A stretch of 64,000 bases of DNA from Mesorhizobium sp. M2A.F.Ca.ET.046.03.2.1 (lineage in GTDB: Bacteria; Pseudomonadota; Alphaproteobacteria; Rhizobiales; Rhizobiaceae), in the NCBI RefSeq assembly GCF_003952425.1, contig NZ_CP034449.1, positions 1,240,001 through 1,304,000 on the forward strand, written 5' to 3'. The position numbers and the translations under genes were made by a program. Position 1 is the stretch's first letter; each line of letters starts with the position of its first letter. This document shows, in pieces, positions 27,159-37,357 of this stretch. The notes under the pieces were generated by a model that worked only from the letters and a program-made list of their open reading frames with translations, did no database searches and was not told the origin of the DNA.

Positions 27159-27659
27159 TTACACCGGGGAGGGATTGATGCCGGCTGATTTCAACTTCAC
27201 TCCAAGTTTAGCTCGCGTGGCGCAAGCCGCCTTGTCACCAGCAACGCATTTGTTGTTCGCATCCTTCCAGTCCAACAGGGCGGTGTTGATCCAGCTGCCA
27301 GGCGCGCGGGCAATCCCATAGGGCGTAGCCGATGCACCGGTAACAACCGGCGCTGCTGCCGCGCCAGCTTGTCCATGCGGCGCACGCTTCCAGCCGCTGA
27401 TGATGAGACAATTTCTCATGAAATCATCCTCGGCAATCGCATTGCCGATAGCATTGCCAACCCCGGCACCGGCAACAAACCCCGGCGACCCGATAGCAAT
27501 ATAGCCTTGGTCTACTGACCTTTTCTGAAGTTCGCACTGTGCATGAGCGACATCGAAACTCGGCCCATACCCGATCTGAACGTAATCTGCTTGATTGCTA
27601 GTTTGACAGCCGCATAGAGCGGCAGCCGCACAGAGTGCCGGCAACACCTTTATTTGCAT
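27159..27659 (-). CDS. Putative lipoprotein
   Basis: A 166-residue protein with a lipoprotein signal (lipobox ALCGC near residue 18), a glycine- and alanine-rich hydrophobic stretch (FVAGAGVGNAIGNAIAEDD) and an otherwise unrecognised C-terminal half with paired Cys. ATG 27659 is preferred to an upstream ATG because it gives a clean signal peptide. It is the first gene of the leftward cluster that includes the excalibur lipoprotein and nuclease. Confidence 0.6.
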   Translation of the reverse strand: MQIKVLPALCAAAALCGCQTSNQADYVQIGYGPSFDVAHAQCELQKRSVDQGYIAIGSPGFVAGAGVGNAIGNAIAEDDFMRNCLIISGWKRAPHGQAGAAAAPVVTGASATPYGIARAPGSWINTALLDWKDANNKCVAGDKAACATRAKLGVKLKSAGINPSPV

Positions 27660-28572
27660 ATCCCCCCAACCCCTCCCATGGCTGAGGCCAGCATCTCTCA
27701 AAGCAAATATTAGCGCAAGAGACCAAATCCATTCTGGTGAACGCTGAACTGAAGTTGCTGTCGTCTGATATTGTCCGGGTGTAACGGGCGCTCTCAGCTG
27801 GCAAGCATGCTTGGCCAACCCGCTCCATCGAATGACCAGACCATCTCACTCATGACGGGGGATGAGGTACGCTCGTATCGGAGAGCAAACACGAACCAGC
27901 GTCATTACAGCCTCTCCGTGTTCGCCTTCTGTGCTTCGAAATGCCTGATTGTGACAGTCCGGGCGCGATGTCGACATCTGCACGCCGGTCGAAGCCGCGC
28001 TGGCTATTCAAACGGCGGCGAGACTTGATGCTTTGGATTCGCTAAATTGTTGTGACGGCCATGGCAGAGGAACGCACCTTTGCGCGATTGCGTCCCTCCT
28101 TCCCCTCATCATCGGCTGCGAGCGGTGGGCGGCGAAAATCACCATGACCGCATTCGCTTGCAGGCCCACATGGCCGCATGTCGGCGGCGCATGTCAATGT
28201 CGGCGGCGCCATTACCAGGTGGGAGGAGGCCCAGCGCAGCAGCGCCGTTCTGCACCACGAACTCGGCCAGGTGAAAGATGGCGTCGCGCGCCGGATTATC
28301 GTGACGATCAACGAGCAGATCCACAGCGGGGTGCGCGAGTCGGAGGACCGGCCTGATTCGCAGCCGAGCGGTCGGGCGTATCCCCTTATAATGGCAACGG
28401 CGGCTTGGTTGGCCAAACCTTGTGGACGTAATCCGCGATCCCCGAGGCGCGCGCGATGTAAACCTCCGGCAAGTCCAATAAAAACATTTATGGCGAAGTG
28501 GGTCATATGCAAGCCCTTCATAAGCAAGACCACACGATAAAGGCTGGGAAAGCAGACATACGATCTTGCATT
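27660..28572. other. Gap between lipoprotein gene and nodB, no recognised gene
   Basis: About 900 bases with only short, low-quality frames on both strands, none matching a family I know. It should hold the promoter for the leftward lipoprotein-nuclease cluster (27.66-28.0 kb). Confidence 0.4.
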
Positions 28573-29226
28573 TCAGTGATGTACTGGAAGCGAGCGAATT
28601 TCATATCCGCTGGCATGTAATGCCGGAATCAGATTGGACAGCGCCACAACGGTCTGGTCGCGCAGACCGGCTTGAGTGCCGGAATCGTCGGGAGGGCAAC
28701 CGTCATGCAAGAGCACGATTGCGCCAGGCCGGACCGAAGCGAGCACTGCATCGACGATCGCGTCGGTGCCGGGCCGCGCCCAGTCTCTTGGGTCTATCGA
28801 CCAATGAAGGGCGGCCAGCCCGGCGATCTGTGACGCAGTGAACACTTCTTCGCTCCAGGCGCCGTATGGCGCGCGAATGTAGCGGATCGAAGCCTGCGGG
28901 CATGCTCCCATGATGGCACGGTTCGCCTCAAATACCTCACGTTGCACTTCGCCCAAGCCGCATTTGGACAGATCCGGATGAGACATCGTGTGGTTGCCCA
29001 CCTCGTGCCCTTCTGCGATCATTCGCTGAAGGAGATCCGGGTGCTCTGCGGCATAGGCACCAATGACGAAGAAAGTCGCTGGCACCCCGTTTTGCGCCAG
29101 CACATCGAGTATCTGTGGTGTGAAAAATGGATCGGGACCGTCGTCAAACGTCAGGTAAACGCTCGGACGGCCGGTTCCATCAGCGCATTCACTCTGCACC
29201 TCATATATCTTATCAAGATGCTTCAT
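28573..29226 (-). CDS. nodB: NodB, chitooligosaccharide deacetylase
   Basis: A 217-residue polysaccharide deacetylase of the NodB family, which removes the N-acetyl group from the non-reducing end of the chitin oligomer made by NodC so that NodA can acylate it. The family motifs are intact: VYLTFDDGPDP with both aspartates, the histidine pair in HEVGNHTMSHPDL, RAPYGAWSEEV, and the late IVLLHDG histidine. Length and ends are normal. It stands alone behind its own nod box, apart from nodA and nodC, an arrangement usual in Mesorhizobium loti-type strains. Confidence 0.95.
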   Translation of the reverse strand: MKHLDKIYEVQSECADGTGRPSVYLTFDDGPDPFFTPQILDVLAQNGVPATFFVIGAYAAEHPDLLQRMIAEGHEVGNHTMSHPDLSKCGLGEVQREVFEANRAIMGACPQASIRYIRAPYGAWSEEVFTASQIAGLAALHWSIDPRDWARPGTDAIVDAVLASVRPGAIVLLHDGCPPDDSGTQAGLRDQTVVALSNLIPALHASGYEIRSLPVHH

Positions 29227-29513
29227 AGCTGCGTATCCTCAATTGTTGTACCGGACATCGGCCGCGCAATCGGCATAGCCAAGAGAGCACGTGCTCAACG
29301 CGCGAGACGTGCAGGTCGGGGTTCGGCACTCCGGAGTGGGCTCGTTCGCGAACGTAGACGCAATGGCCGCCACGCCGTACCGACGATCTGGTCGAAAAGC
29401 AGAGCGGCTCGCTTAGAGTTCGGCGCAGAGCAGGAAAGCACACACCAGAAAACGCATACACCGACAAACACCACCTAAGGCCGCATCTTGAATTGTTCTA
29501 TGCGACGTCCTTT

Positions 29514-29562
29514 CAATCGGCAAAATCGATTGTTTCGATGACGAGCATCCACTTTGCGGATA
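29514..29562 (-). promoter_or_regulatory. nod box upstream of nodB
   Basis: Minus-strand sequence matches the consensus along its length: TATCCGC, GTGGATG, CATCGAAACAATC and GATTTTGCCGATTG. It drives leftward transcription into nodB, leaving a leader of nearly 290 bases. Confidence 0.88.
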
Positions 29563-29610
29563 GACGAGACAAAGGCCTTGAATCTGAACCTCCTGGTCGT
29601 GCGACGCACC
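29554..29610 (+). pseudogene. 5' fragment of nodD next to the nodB nod box
   Basis: Reading rightward from a TTG at 29554 gives LRIDETKALNLNLLVVR, matching the NodD start MRFKGLDLNLLVVLDAL. Similarity stops after about 17 codons. The fragment is divergent from nodB with the nod box between, as intact nodD genes are arranged. Confidence 0.6.
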
Positions 29611-29766
29611 CACCGAGCGCACCCTCACGGGGTGGCAAGCAGATCAACCCCAAGAGCCGGCCATGAGCGCGTCCGTGTGCCCGGCTGTCAATTATTCCGA
29701 CGATGGACTGGTTACGGCGAGCACCCACGAGCGTGGCCTACCCCGCGCGTGGAAACCGTAAGCGTC

Positions 29767-31236
29767 TCAGAGTTGAGCGACGACGTCCCGCAGCATCTCG
29801 ACGCCTTTTTCGATCTGCCGGATGCCCAAGGCGGAATAGCCCACGACAAGCCCGACGCGATCGGCCTCTCCTGCTCCCGACTGCCGATGATAAAGCGGCG
29901 AAATGGGGTGCAGACCTAGACCCGCGTATCGCGCGGCTTCGACCAACGCCGTTTCGCGCGACCGCGGCAGGTCGTTGAACCATATGACGACGTGCAGTCC
30001 AGCCTCTGCCCCCTGGACGGCGATCCTATCTTGAAAACTCCGTTTCATGGTGGTCAGCAATACTTCCCGGCGCTCGCCGTTGAGGCGGCGCACGCGGCGC
30101 ACATGGTTTTCATAGCTGCCGCTCTCGATCAGGGAGGCCAATGACTCCTGCTCGGCTATCGGAGAATGCCGGTCGGCAAACTGCTTGGCAGTTTCGAAAA
30201 CCTGCTGCAATTCCACCGGCACGACGAGATAGCCGATGCGCAGCATCGGCGAGAGCGTCTTGGAGATGGTGCCTAGGTAGATGACGGCCCCATGATCCTC
30301 CAGGCTGTGCAGCGGGGGAACGGGGCTGATATCGTAGCGATATTCGCTGTCGTAGTCGTCCTCGATGACGTAGGCGCCCTCGTCCCGCGCCCATTCCAGA
30401 AGCTGATGCCGCCGCGCGATCGGCATGACGCCGCCGAGCGGAAACTGATGCGACGGCGTCGCATAGGCAAGCCGGGCCGCGACGCCCGCCAGTTGCTCCG
30501 TCTGCATGCCGTGCTCGTCAACCTCGACGGGAACCGGCGTGGCACCTGTACTGGCAAAGACCTCGCGCGCCATCCTGTAGCAGGGGTCCTCAATGACGAA
30601 GCTGTCCCCTGGGTCGAGCAGCAGGCGCGCGCAGAGATCGAGCCCCTGCTGCGAACCATTGACGATGACGATCTGCTCAGGGTCGCAGCGCACAGTACGA
30701 GCGCGCCAGAGATAGCCCTGAAGCGCCTGGCGCAGCCGGCGCGAACCGCATGGATGGTCGTAGGCGAGCCGTGCCGGCCGCTGCGCCATCACCGCGTTCA
30801 TCGTGCGCTTCCAAACGGATGCCGGGAAATCTGAGGGCGCCAGGTCGCCATATCGGAAATCGATCTTCAGCCTGTTGGGCAGGTAATCCGGCCAGCGCCG
30901 AGCGCCACGCAGCCGTTCGCCATAGTTTGACAAGTGACCCGGGCCGGCCTGTTTTTGGGGATTGGCCGTTAGCTCAGGTCCGATCAGCGAGGACGCGACA
31001 CGATGGCGCGCGCCTTGACGGACGTCGATGAAACCTTCCGCCGCCAGCTGCTCGTAGGCAGCGGTGACGGTCGTCCGCGAGACTCCAAGTTCCTCGGCGA
31101 GACCACGTGAGGAGGGCAGTTGGCTGCCGGTGTTGTAGACGCCTCTGAGGATCTGCTCGCGAAGCGATTCGTAGATCTGGCGCGCACCCATGCCGTACGA
31201 GCGGTTTGAGCCACCGGGACTTGGAAACTGGACCAT
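29767..31236 (-). CDS. MocR/PdxR-type GntR-family transcriptional regulator
   Basis: A 489-residue regulator with an N-terminal GntR winged helix (YESLREQILRGVYNTGSQLP, then SSRGLAEELGVSRTTVTAAY) and a C-terminal fold-type I aminotransferase-like domain that binds PLP: ATPSHQFPLGGVM, VIEDDYDSEYRYD and the Schiff-base Lys in YLGTISKTLSPMLRIGY. Family members sense PLP, GABA or taurine. ATG 31236 is chosen because GGGAGGAAAAGAA precedes it; the open frame extends to 31329. Repeated AACTGGACCA sites overlap the start, pointing to autoregulation. No obvious target operon adjoins it. Confidence 0.88.
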   Translation of the reverse strand: MVQFPSPGGSNRSYGMGARQIYESLREQILRGVYNTGSQLPSSRGLAEELGVSRTTVTAAYEQLAAEGFIDVRQGARHRVASSLIGPELTANPQKQAGPGHLSNYGERLRGARRWPDYLPNRLKIDFRYGDLAPSDFPASVWKRTMNAVMAQRPARLAYDHPCGSRRLRQALQGYLWRARTVRCDPEQIVIVNGSQQGLDLCARLLLDPGDSFVIEDPCYRMAREVFASTGATPVPVEVDEHGMQTEQLAGVAARLAYATPSHQFPLGGVMPIARRHQLLEWARDEGAYVIEDDYDSEYRYDISPVPPLHSLEDHGAVIYLGTISKTLSPMLRIGYLVVPVELQQVFETAKQFADRHSPIAEQESLASLIESGSYENHVRRVRRLNGERREVLLTTMKRSFQDRIAVQGAEAGLHVVIWFNDLPRSRETALVEAARYAGLGLHPISPLYHRQSGAGEADRVGLVVGYSALGIRQIEKGVEMLRDVVAQL

Positions 31237-31353
31237 TTCTTTTCCTCCCAACTGGACCAGTTTGCAGCTATTGTTGCAGAAAGCCAAGAGTTGTCCGAAG
31301 TCGATGCCCGAGCCCGACCCCCGCTCCAAGACTGAAAAACTGGCACAGTTTGC
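31226..31353. promoter_or_regulatory. Repeated putative operator sites of the MocR-type regulator
   Basis: AACTGGACCATTTC at 31226, AACTGGACCAGTTTGC at 31250 and AACTGGCACAGTTTGC at 31338 share a core. The first two are direct repeats 24 bases apart, and the second and third are also short dyads (AACTG with CAGTT). The first covers the start codon of the regulator. Confidence 0.55.
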
Positions 31354-31849
31354 GAGCGGCCAATTCGGCTACCCGCGCGATAGGCTGCGGCGCTCCAGTC
31401 GAACTCGCATGGATTAGATCGGCGTTGCCAACTGAGGTTCGCGTCACGCTAGGAAGACGTTCAACGTTCCTCGCGGAAATCCTTCAGCGACGCGTGGCGC
31501 AGCTTGAGAAGCGCAGCGCTCTCTACCATGCCGCGCGGCTGGAGATGTTGCACAACGGGGTGCTTGAGCGAAAGGAGCAGACCGACCGTTCTGCTGAAAC
31601 GGTCGAGGAAGCGGCGGAAATATTCGCCGAGGCTGTTCGCCCTTGCCGGAGGCACTCAGACGCTCGGTATGTGAGAGCCAGGCCGTCACATCGGGCTTTT
31701 GCAGTAGCAGACAACGGACGGCATCACTCGTCCCGGCCATCCGGATATCGGCGCTATCATTCGCGCTCGAACACCTTGGCTCAGATCGACCGACGCCGAG
31801 AGCGGCCCGTCGTCGCGGCTTATCCTTGGCGATGCCGATAGTCCGATCA
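31354..31849. other. Non-coding or degenerate stretch
   Basis: No frame matches a family I know. Several overlapping open frames on both strands reflect high GC content only. Confidence 0.4.
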
Positions 31850-32400
31850 ATCACTCGGCCGGCCCGACCCGCGTCCGCCAGATATCCGAGTTTGCGCCGC
31901 CTTATCGCCTGGCTTATGCCGCCACGGATCGCTTCGACCTGGTCGCTTCAGAGCCTCACCGGCCAAACCCCTTCCTCCGGATCTGCCGACATCAACGGTT
32001 TTATTTTCGACATCCAATGCGCCCGTCGAAGTCCAACAGCTCGCGTTGGCCACGCCCTCATTCGCTGACCTCGACACGAGGCGATGACGCGTTCGACGCG
32101 GCTCCAACTGCCGGCTCCGTGAACGAATTTAATCTTCGGACTCGCCTTTCGCCGACGCCTCGAAGCGCGCCATTGTGCGGGACTCCAGATCCGCGACATG
32201 CCTTGCGCAGGTCGTGTGAGCGCCAGGCCGAGGCTGAAGTCCATATAGTTGGCGCGGCACCAGTCGAAGACCTGCGGATTGCAATAAATGGCTGTGGATC
32301 AGGATCCGGGTGTTCGGCCAATTGCTCCGGATCCCCGCACCAGGCGGCCTGTCATAGGAAGGTTCTTGGATGCACCGGTGTTTCGGCAGCTTGTATCGGT
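31850..32400 (-). pseudogene. Remnant of an IS1380-type transposase
   Basis: Scattered minus-strand segments match the central part of IS1380-family transposases: NPQVFDWCRANYMDFSLGLA, corresponding to the family's RGDS-HYCxPEVMDWCEANxIDYVxGL region, then AGSWSRVERVIA. The frame is interrupted by stops and shifts and the catalytic core is incomplete. It lies directly downstream of nolO. Confidence 0.5.
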
Positions 32401-32416
32401 CGTCCAGGCTCTGGCA

Positions 32417-34444
32417 TCATTTCTGGTGGACCCGAACAGCTTGTGAGGGGTGCATCCGAACGTGGCGCTGCTCCCACAATCGTCTCAGCTCTGATGTGAG
32501 AGCCTCGCGCTTGGCTTGATCCAGCGTAATCGTGTCGAGCAGATCCGCGAGCACGGCCTCGCCTTCGATCCGCGTCAGCAGATCGAACAAGTCATGTGAT
32601 ATACGCGCACAGTCACGGTTATCCGTTCGAATTTCGCAGACGGTCTCCTGGCGATCCTGCGCCGTGTATTCGCGGACTTTATGCAGGGATACATAAGGCG
32701 GCAATGAAACCGCGAGCGCAGTCCAGTCCTGCAGCGTTGCGGCCCGTTTTTTGACGAGGTACGGCCCGACCACAAGTCCATCCAGCTCTGTCGTCAAGAA
32801 CGTGGCAATCGAGTCTGCAACTGAATCTACGATCGGCTCGGCATTGTTGTTAAAGGACGTGTTGAGCAGCATTGGGATGCCCGTCCGCTGCTTGAAGGCA
32901 TTGATGAGGTTCCAGTAGGCAGGACTGGCCTTGCGCGATACTGTTTGCAGCCGAGCCGTACCGTCGACGTGCGTGATGGCGCCGAGCAAACCACGTTTGG
33001 AATCGTGCACACGAACTACGAAGTTCATGAACGGAAATTCGCACGCGCTCCCCGGGAGGTCAAAAAATTCGCGCGCATCCTCCTCCAGCACTGATGGGGC
33101 GAACGGGCGATACCCTTCCCGCTTCTTGACCATAGCGTTGATCCGGTCCTTGTTTGTGGCGGGCCTGGGGTCGGCAAGAATGCTGCGATTTCCGAGCGCG
33201 CGCGGCCCGAACTCCGAACGACCTTGCACCCAGCCGATCACGGCGCCACCCGCCATCCACTCGGCTGCCCTATCCGCCACTTCCTCGGTGCGTTCAAACT
33301 CCAGGTGCCCCGCCCATGCCTTTAGTTCCTCTTCGACAGCGTGATCACTCGCGAGATCCGGCCCCCAATAAACCTCCTGCAATCGCGCACGCGGCGCGGG
33401 GCGGCCCAGCTCATTAGACGCGATTAGTGCAGCGCCAAGTGCGCACCCAGCATCATGCGATGCGGGCTGCACGAAGATGTCTTCGAAAAGTCCTGAATAG
33501 AGCAGCTTGCCGTTCATGGAGCAATTGTGCGCGACTCCCCCGGCCAGGCACAACCGCGTCATCCCGGTGGCCTCACGATAATGCCGAAGAATGTGAAACA
33601 CGATGCGTTCGAGCGCCTCCTGTAACGACGCACTCACATCCTTGTGTTGCTGGGTGAATGGCATTCCCTTTTGCCGAACCTGAATGCTGCGGAGCAAAGT
33701 CGGGCCGATGCGGTCCAGGTGGACGCGATACTCGCCGTTTGCTGACAGTTCATAGAACTGCTCGAAAAGCTCGCGATAGGGAACGGGATCGCCGTAGGGG
33801 GCAAGCCCCATTACCTTATACTCATCGAACAAGCCGTAGCCGAGATACCGGATCGTCTCGAGATAAAATTGCCCAAGGGAATTGTTCTCTGGGAAAGTCG
33901 CTAGTTGCTTAATTTCAGTACCGGATCCTATCGCCATGAGGCCCGACAGGAAATCACCAGAGCCATCGACCGCAAAAATCAGACTTTGCTCGAAGCCCGA
34001 CATTGCAAAAGCACTCACGGCGTGCGCCTGATGGTGACTTACGAACGAGATGCGCGAAGCGTCAAGTTCGGTACCGAATTCCTGCGCCAACAGCTTCTGC
34101 ACCAACAGTTTAGCATCCAACGGAATGGAGGCATCCGGCTGGGAAACAAGCATGTTTTCCAGCATGGCATTCGAGTAGGCTTCGGTAGCGTAGAACGCCA
34201 CACGATCGATTTCGCTGAGCTGAACCCCGGCTGCTGAAAGACAGTATTGAGCCGCACTAATTGGGAGCTTGTTGGAATGTTTGATCCGATTGAGGCGCTC
34301 TTCTTCTACTGCCGCAATGACCTGTCCGTCCCGGACGAGCACCGCAGCGCCATCGTGCATGAATGTGTTCGGAATCTGAAACCTGTTTTCATAGACTTTG
34401 TCCAATCCGCCGTTCAATCCTAGACACAGCATCTTGCTCTCCAT
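32417..34444 (-). CDS. nolO: NolO, Nod-factor carbamoyltransferase
   Basis: A 675-residue carbamoyltransferase of the NodU/CmcH family, which carbamoylates the non-reducing sugar of the Nod factor (3-O or 4-O position in known NolO strains). The N-terminal sugar-kinase-like fold shows MLCLGLNGGLDKVYEN, FVSHHQAHAVSAF with its metal-binding His pair, FAVDGSGDF and LCLAGGVAHNCSMNG. The YrdC-like half carries GRSEFGPRALGNRSILADPR and LNTSFNNNAEPIV. Length (about 680 in the family) and position after nodIJ fit NolO. It belongs to the nodACIJ series, 280 bases after nodJ. With nodC broken upstream by an IS, its expression may also be reduced. Confidence 0.85.
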   Translation of the reverse strand: MESKMLCLGLNGGLDKVYENRFQIPNTFMHDGAAVLVRDGQVIAAVEEERLNRIKHSNKLPISAAQYCLSAAGVQLSEIDRVAFYATEAYSNAMLENMLVSQPDASIPLDAKLLVQKLLAQEFGTELDASRISFVSHHQAHAVSAFAMSGFEQSLIFAVDGSGDFLSGLMAIGSGTEIKQLATFPENNSLGQFYLETIRYLGYGLFDEYKVMGLAPYGDPVPYRELFEQFYELSANGEYRVHLDRIGPTLLRSIQVRQKGMPFTQQHKDVSASLQEALERIVFHILRHYREATGMTRLCLAGGVAHNCSMNGKLLYSGLFEDIFVQPASHDAGCALGAALIASNELGRPAPRARLQEVYWGPDLASDHAVEEELKAWAGHLEFERTEEVADRAAEWMAGGAVIGWVQGRSEFGPRALGNRSILADPRPATNKDRINAMVKKREGYRPFAPSVLEEDAREFFDLPGSACEFPFMNFVVRVHDSKRGLLGAITHVDGTARLQTVSRKASPAYWNLINAFKQRTGIPMLLNTSFNNNAEPIVDSVADSIATFLTTELDGLVVGPYLVKKRAATLQDWTALAVSLPPYVSLHKVREYTAQDRQETVCEIRTDNRDCARISHDLFDLLTRIEGEAVLADLLDTITLDQAKREALTSELRRLWEQRHVRMHPSQAVRVHQK

Positions 34445-34723
34445 TTGTCGTGTGGAATACTAAATGGGCCTGTCTCGAGGCGGTCCGATCAAAAGACCGG
34501 CTGCGTTGTCATTCGCCCCCCGGCTAACGCCAGTCAGACATCACTGACCTCAAAGAATTCTCTTGGGTCCACCGGGATCAACATAAGATCCTGTGCTCGA
34601 GACGCCGGTTGTTCCATAGCGTTGTGAGATTGAATCGACGCCAGCTAAACCCTTCGCGGCACATGCTGGCGATGTCGTTTTATTTGCGTCCATAGCGCAT
34701 AATTTATCTCCTTCTCTTTCGCG

Positions 34724-35512
34724 TCAGCGCATCAGTCGGCGGCGCAACAGCGCCATCGAGAGAAAGAATGGCAAGAGTGCGTACAGGCCGAGCACACCGA
34801 TGTGCAGGGCGATGCCGGCGATCGGGCGATCAAGCATAATCGGGCGAATGAGGTCGATCGAATGTGACAGCGGCATGCACCGCGCTATCTTCTGAAAGGC
34901 CTCAGGCAGCTGATTCAATGGGAAAACGGCGCCCGACAGGAACAGCATAGGTGTGAGCACAAGCGTCTGGTAAAATACGAAGTAATCGTAACTGGGCGAA
35001 AGTGCGGTGACGATCATCGCGAGGCTCGCAAATACGCATCCCGTCAGAGCAATGATTGGCAGCCCATAGAGGACGGACGGCCAGGCTGCATAGCCCAACG
35101 TTACCGTGACAATTGTAATTGCCGTACCGGCCAGGAACGCCTTCGTGGCTGCCCAGGCCAGTTCACCCAATACGATGTCGCCGAGGGTGACGTGCGTGTA
35201 CAGCATGGCTTCCCATGTACGTTGAGAATGCATGCGAGCGAAAGCCGAGTACAATGTTTCGAGGGTAGAGGCGGTCATCGCACTTACCGCGACCATGCCG
35301 GCCGCCAAAAAGGCGATATACGACGCACCGTCGACGTGGCCGACCATTATGCCGAGACCGGTGCCGAGTCCGAAAAGATAGATCATCGGATCGGCGAGGT
35401 TACCGAGAATCGACACGAGTGCGACTTTCTTCCATGCCAGATAGTTGCGGCGCCACACCGCAACCCAGTTCCACGCATTGGCCGGCAGCGCCGCGGCAAA
35501 ACCTTCAATCAT
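34724..35512 (-). CDS. nodJ: NodJ, Nod-factor ABC exporter permease
   Basis: A 262-residue ABC-2 type membrane protein with six predicted membrane helices (for instance [20 protein letters not shown] and [20 protein letters not shown]). With the ATPase NodI it exports the lipochitooligosaccharide across the inner membrane. The start lies three bases after the nodI stop, so the two are co-translated. The length is normal and no defect is seen. Confidence 0.93.
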   Translation of the reverse strand: MIEGFAAALPANAWNWVAVWRRNYLAWKKVALVSILGNLADPMIYLFGLGTGLGIMVGHVDGASYIAFLAAGMVAVSAMTASTLETLYSAFARMHSQRTWEAMLYTHVTLGDIVLGELAWAATKAFLAGTAITIVTVTLGYAAWPSVLYGLPIIALTGCVFASLAMIVTALSPSYDYFVFYQTLVLTPMLFLSGAVFPLNQLPEAFQKIARCMPLSHSIDLIRPIMLDRPIAGIALHIGVLGLYALLPFFLSMALLRRRLMR

Positions 35513-35515
35513 CGT

Positions 35516-36562
35516 TCACTCCTCCATCTCGCGCCCGGTCAGCCGCAAGAAAACATCCTCGAGATTGGCTGGGCGCAGAAGAAGACGCAGACCTGCACGC
35601 TCCTGCAGTCGCGTGCGCACCTGGTCAGGGTCTGGCGCATAGCAATAAAGGGTTTCGCCGCTGATCTCGATGCGCTGAGAATGTGGCTTGACCAGCGAAT
35701 GCAACTCGTGCGGATCGCCGCCGTAGATCTCCATGACCTGGCATCCTATATGCTTGTCGATAAGCGCCTGCGGGCGGCCTTCGGCGATGTTGCGACCTCT
35801 TTCGAGCACGCATAGCCGATCGCATAATCTCTCAGCCTCTTCCATGAAATGCGTCGTCAGGATAATCGTCTTGCCGCGTGCCAACAGGGCGCGCAGCCGC
35901 TCCCAGATCAGGTGGCGCGCGTGCGGATCGAGGCCGGTGGTCGGCTCGTCCATCACAATGAGCTGGGGGTCGTTGATCAAAGCCCGCGCCATCGTCAGGC
36001 ATCGCTTCATCCCGCCGGACAGTTCCGAGACACGCGCATCCGCCTTTCGCTCGAGGCGAGCGAATTCGAGAAGCGACGGGATAACCGCTTCGCTCTGGCG
36101 TGTGCTCATGCCGAAGTAGCGGCCGAACACCAGCAGGTTCTCGCGTACGGTGAATTCCTGGTCCAGATTGTCGAATTGCGGGACCACGCCAATGCCCCTG
36201 CGTGCCAGCCGAGCGCGCGCCGGCACCGGGACGCCGAGCACCGTGATCGTGCCCGCGTCGGGGCATGTCATGCCAAGGAGCATGCGCGCTATCGTGCTTT
36301 TGCCCGCCCCGTTTGGTCCGAGGAGGCCGAAACACTCGCCCGACGCAACGCTGAACGACAGATCGTCGACAACGACCTTGTTCCCATACGACTTGGTTAC
36401 GCCGGCAAAATCGACAGCGACGGTCGACAGAGACTCAGGCAGGGAGCTTTTCGCACTTGTTTGCCCGTGAGACTTCCGTTCGATCGGACCAGTCTCGAGC
36501 CGCCGCAAATCCTCATGGCCCAACTTCCCACTCAACACTTGATGTTCCTGGTCCTGGCTCAA
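35516..36562 (-). CDS. nodI: NodI, Nod-factor ABC exporter ATPase
   Basis: A 348-residue ABC ATPase with Walker [11 protein letters not shown]-loop [11 protein letters not shown], signature [12 protein letters not shown], Walker [13 protein letters not shown] and switch His in [11 protein letters not shown]. It pairs with NodJ to export Nod factor. The N-terminus is about 40 residues longer than the ABC core, which is usual in Mesorhizobium NodI. It starts 20 bases after the nodC stop, so the IS insertion in nodC may be polar on it. Confidence 0.94.
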   Translation of the reverse strand: MSQDQEHQVLSGKLGHEDLRRLETGPIERKSHGQTSAKSSLPESLSTVAVDFAGVTKSYGNKVVVDDLSFSVASGECFGLLGPNGAGKSTIARMLLGMTCPDAGTITVLGVPVPARARLARRGIGVVPQFDNLDQEFTVRENLLVFGRYFGMSTRQSEAVIPSLLEFARLERKADARVSELSGGMKRCLTMARALINDPQLIVMDEPTTGLDPHARHLIWERLRALLARGKTIILTTHFMEEAERLCDRLCVLERGRNIAEGRPQALIDKHIGCQVMEIYGGDPHELHSLVKPHSQRIEISGETLYCYAPDPDQVRTRLQERAGLRLLLRPANLEDVFLRLTGREMEE

Positions 36563-37357
36563 AGCTCTTCCACCTACGTGACTATTGCTGTTCGCTGTAA
36601 GTTGCGTCAGGTCTCACCAAGTTGTTCTTTGGAATGGCGCCACCCGTGTTTGACACATTGGCCGCAGAGCCTCGCGATAACCAATCGCTATTGCTCAATG
36701 TACACAGCGCGTATGCTTTCAATGGGAGCAAGAGAAAAATGTTGATGAGTGTGTGGAGCGAGAATCCGAGAAATCGAAGTTGGCGCGAACGAAACGCTGC
36801 CACGCTGCAGCGAATAAAAGTCATGACTGCGATCGTCAGGCATGCCGTCCAAGGCACGGTACCTGTCGTTACGAATTGCGCGAGCCCCGCCAGGAGCGAC
36901 AAAGACAGCAATAATGGGCCAAGATTCTGCCCAATCACGTCCAATGTGAGATAAATATTAAGGCCGCGCAGCAGTGGGAGCCCCAGCAACGTGTCACGGA
37001 ACGTGCTCCGGGCCCAGCGAAGTTGTTGACGCAGATAAGGCCCCATGCTGTTGGGAACGACTGTTGCCGCGATGGCCTCCGGGACATATTCTGTTCTAAA
37101 GCCTGCTTTCAGCATCAAGATCGTAAGGTGGCGGTCCTCACCGAAGTCGCTCGGCTTCCCTCGAAAGCGCTGCGTCTCGTACTGATCCAGCAGCGAAACG
37201 AGCGCGGTTCGCCGGTACATGGCACACGGACCGCAGCAACACATGACGGCACCGAACCGAGCCTGCGCTGCCCGCTCTTCGTTGCAAGCGAGCCAGTATT
37301 CCATGTCAATTAACCGCGTCAGCCAAGTTTCATTGCGATTGCTAGAGCGCGTCCTGT

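Noticed and set aside
28042..28533. 163-codon leftward frame just after nodB
   Set aside because: Considered as a nod-operon gene, but it has no ribosome site, no family match and shifting codon pattern.
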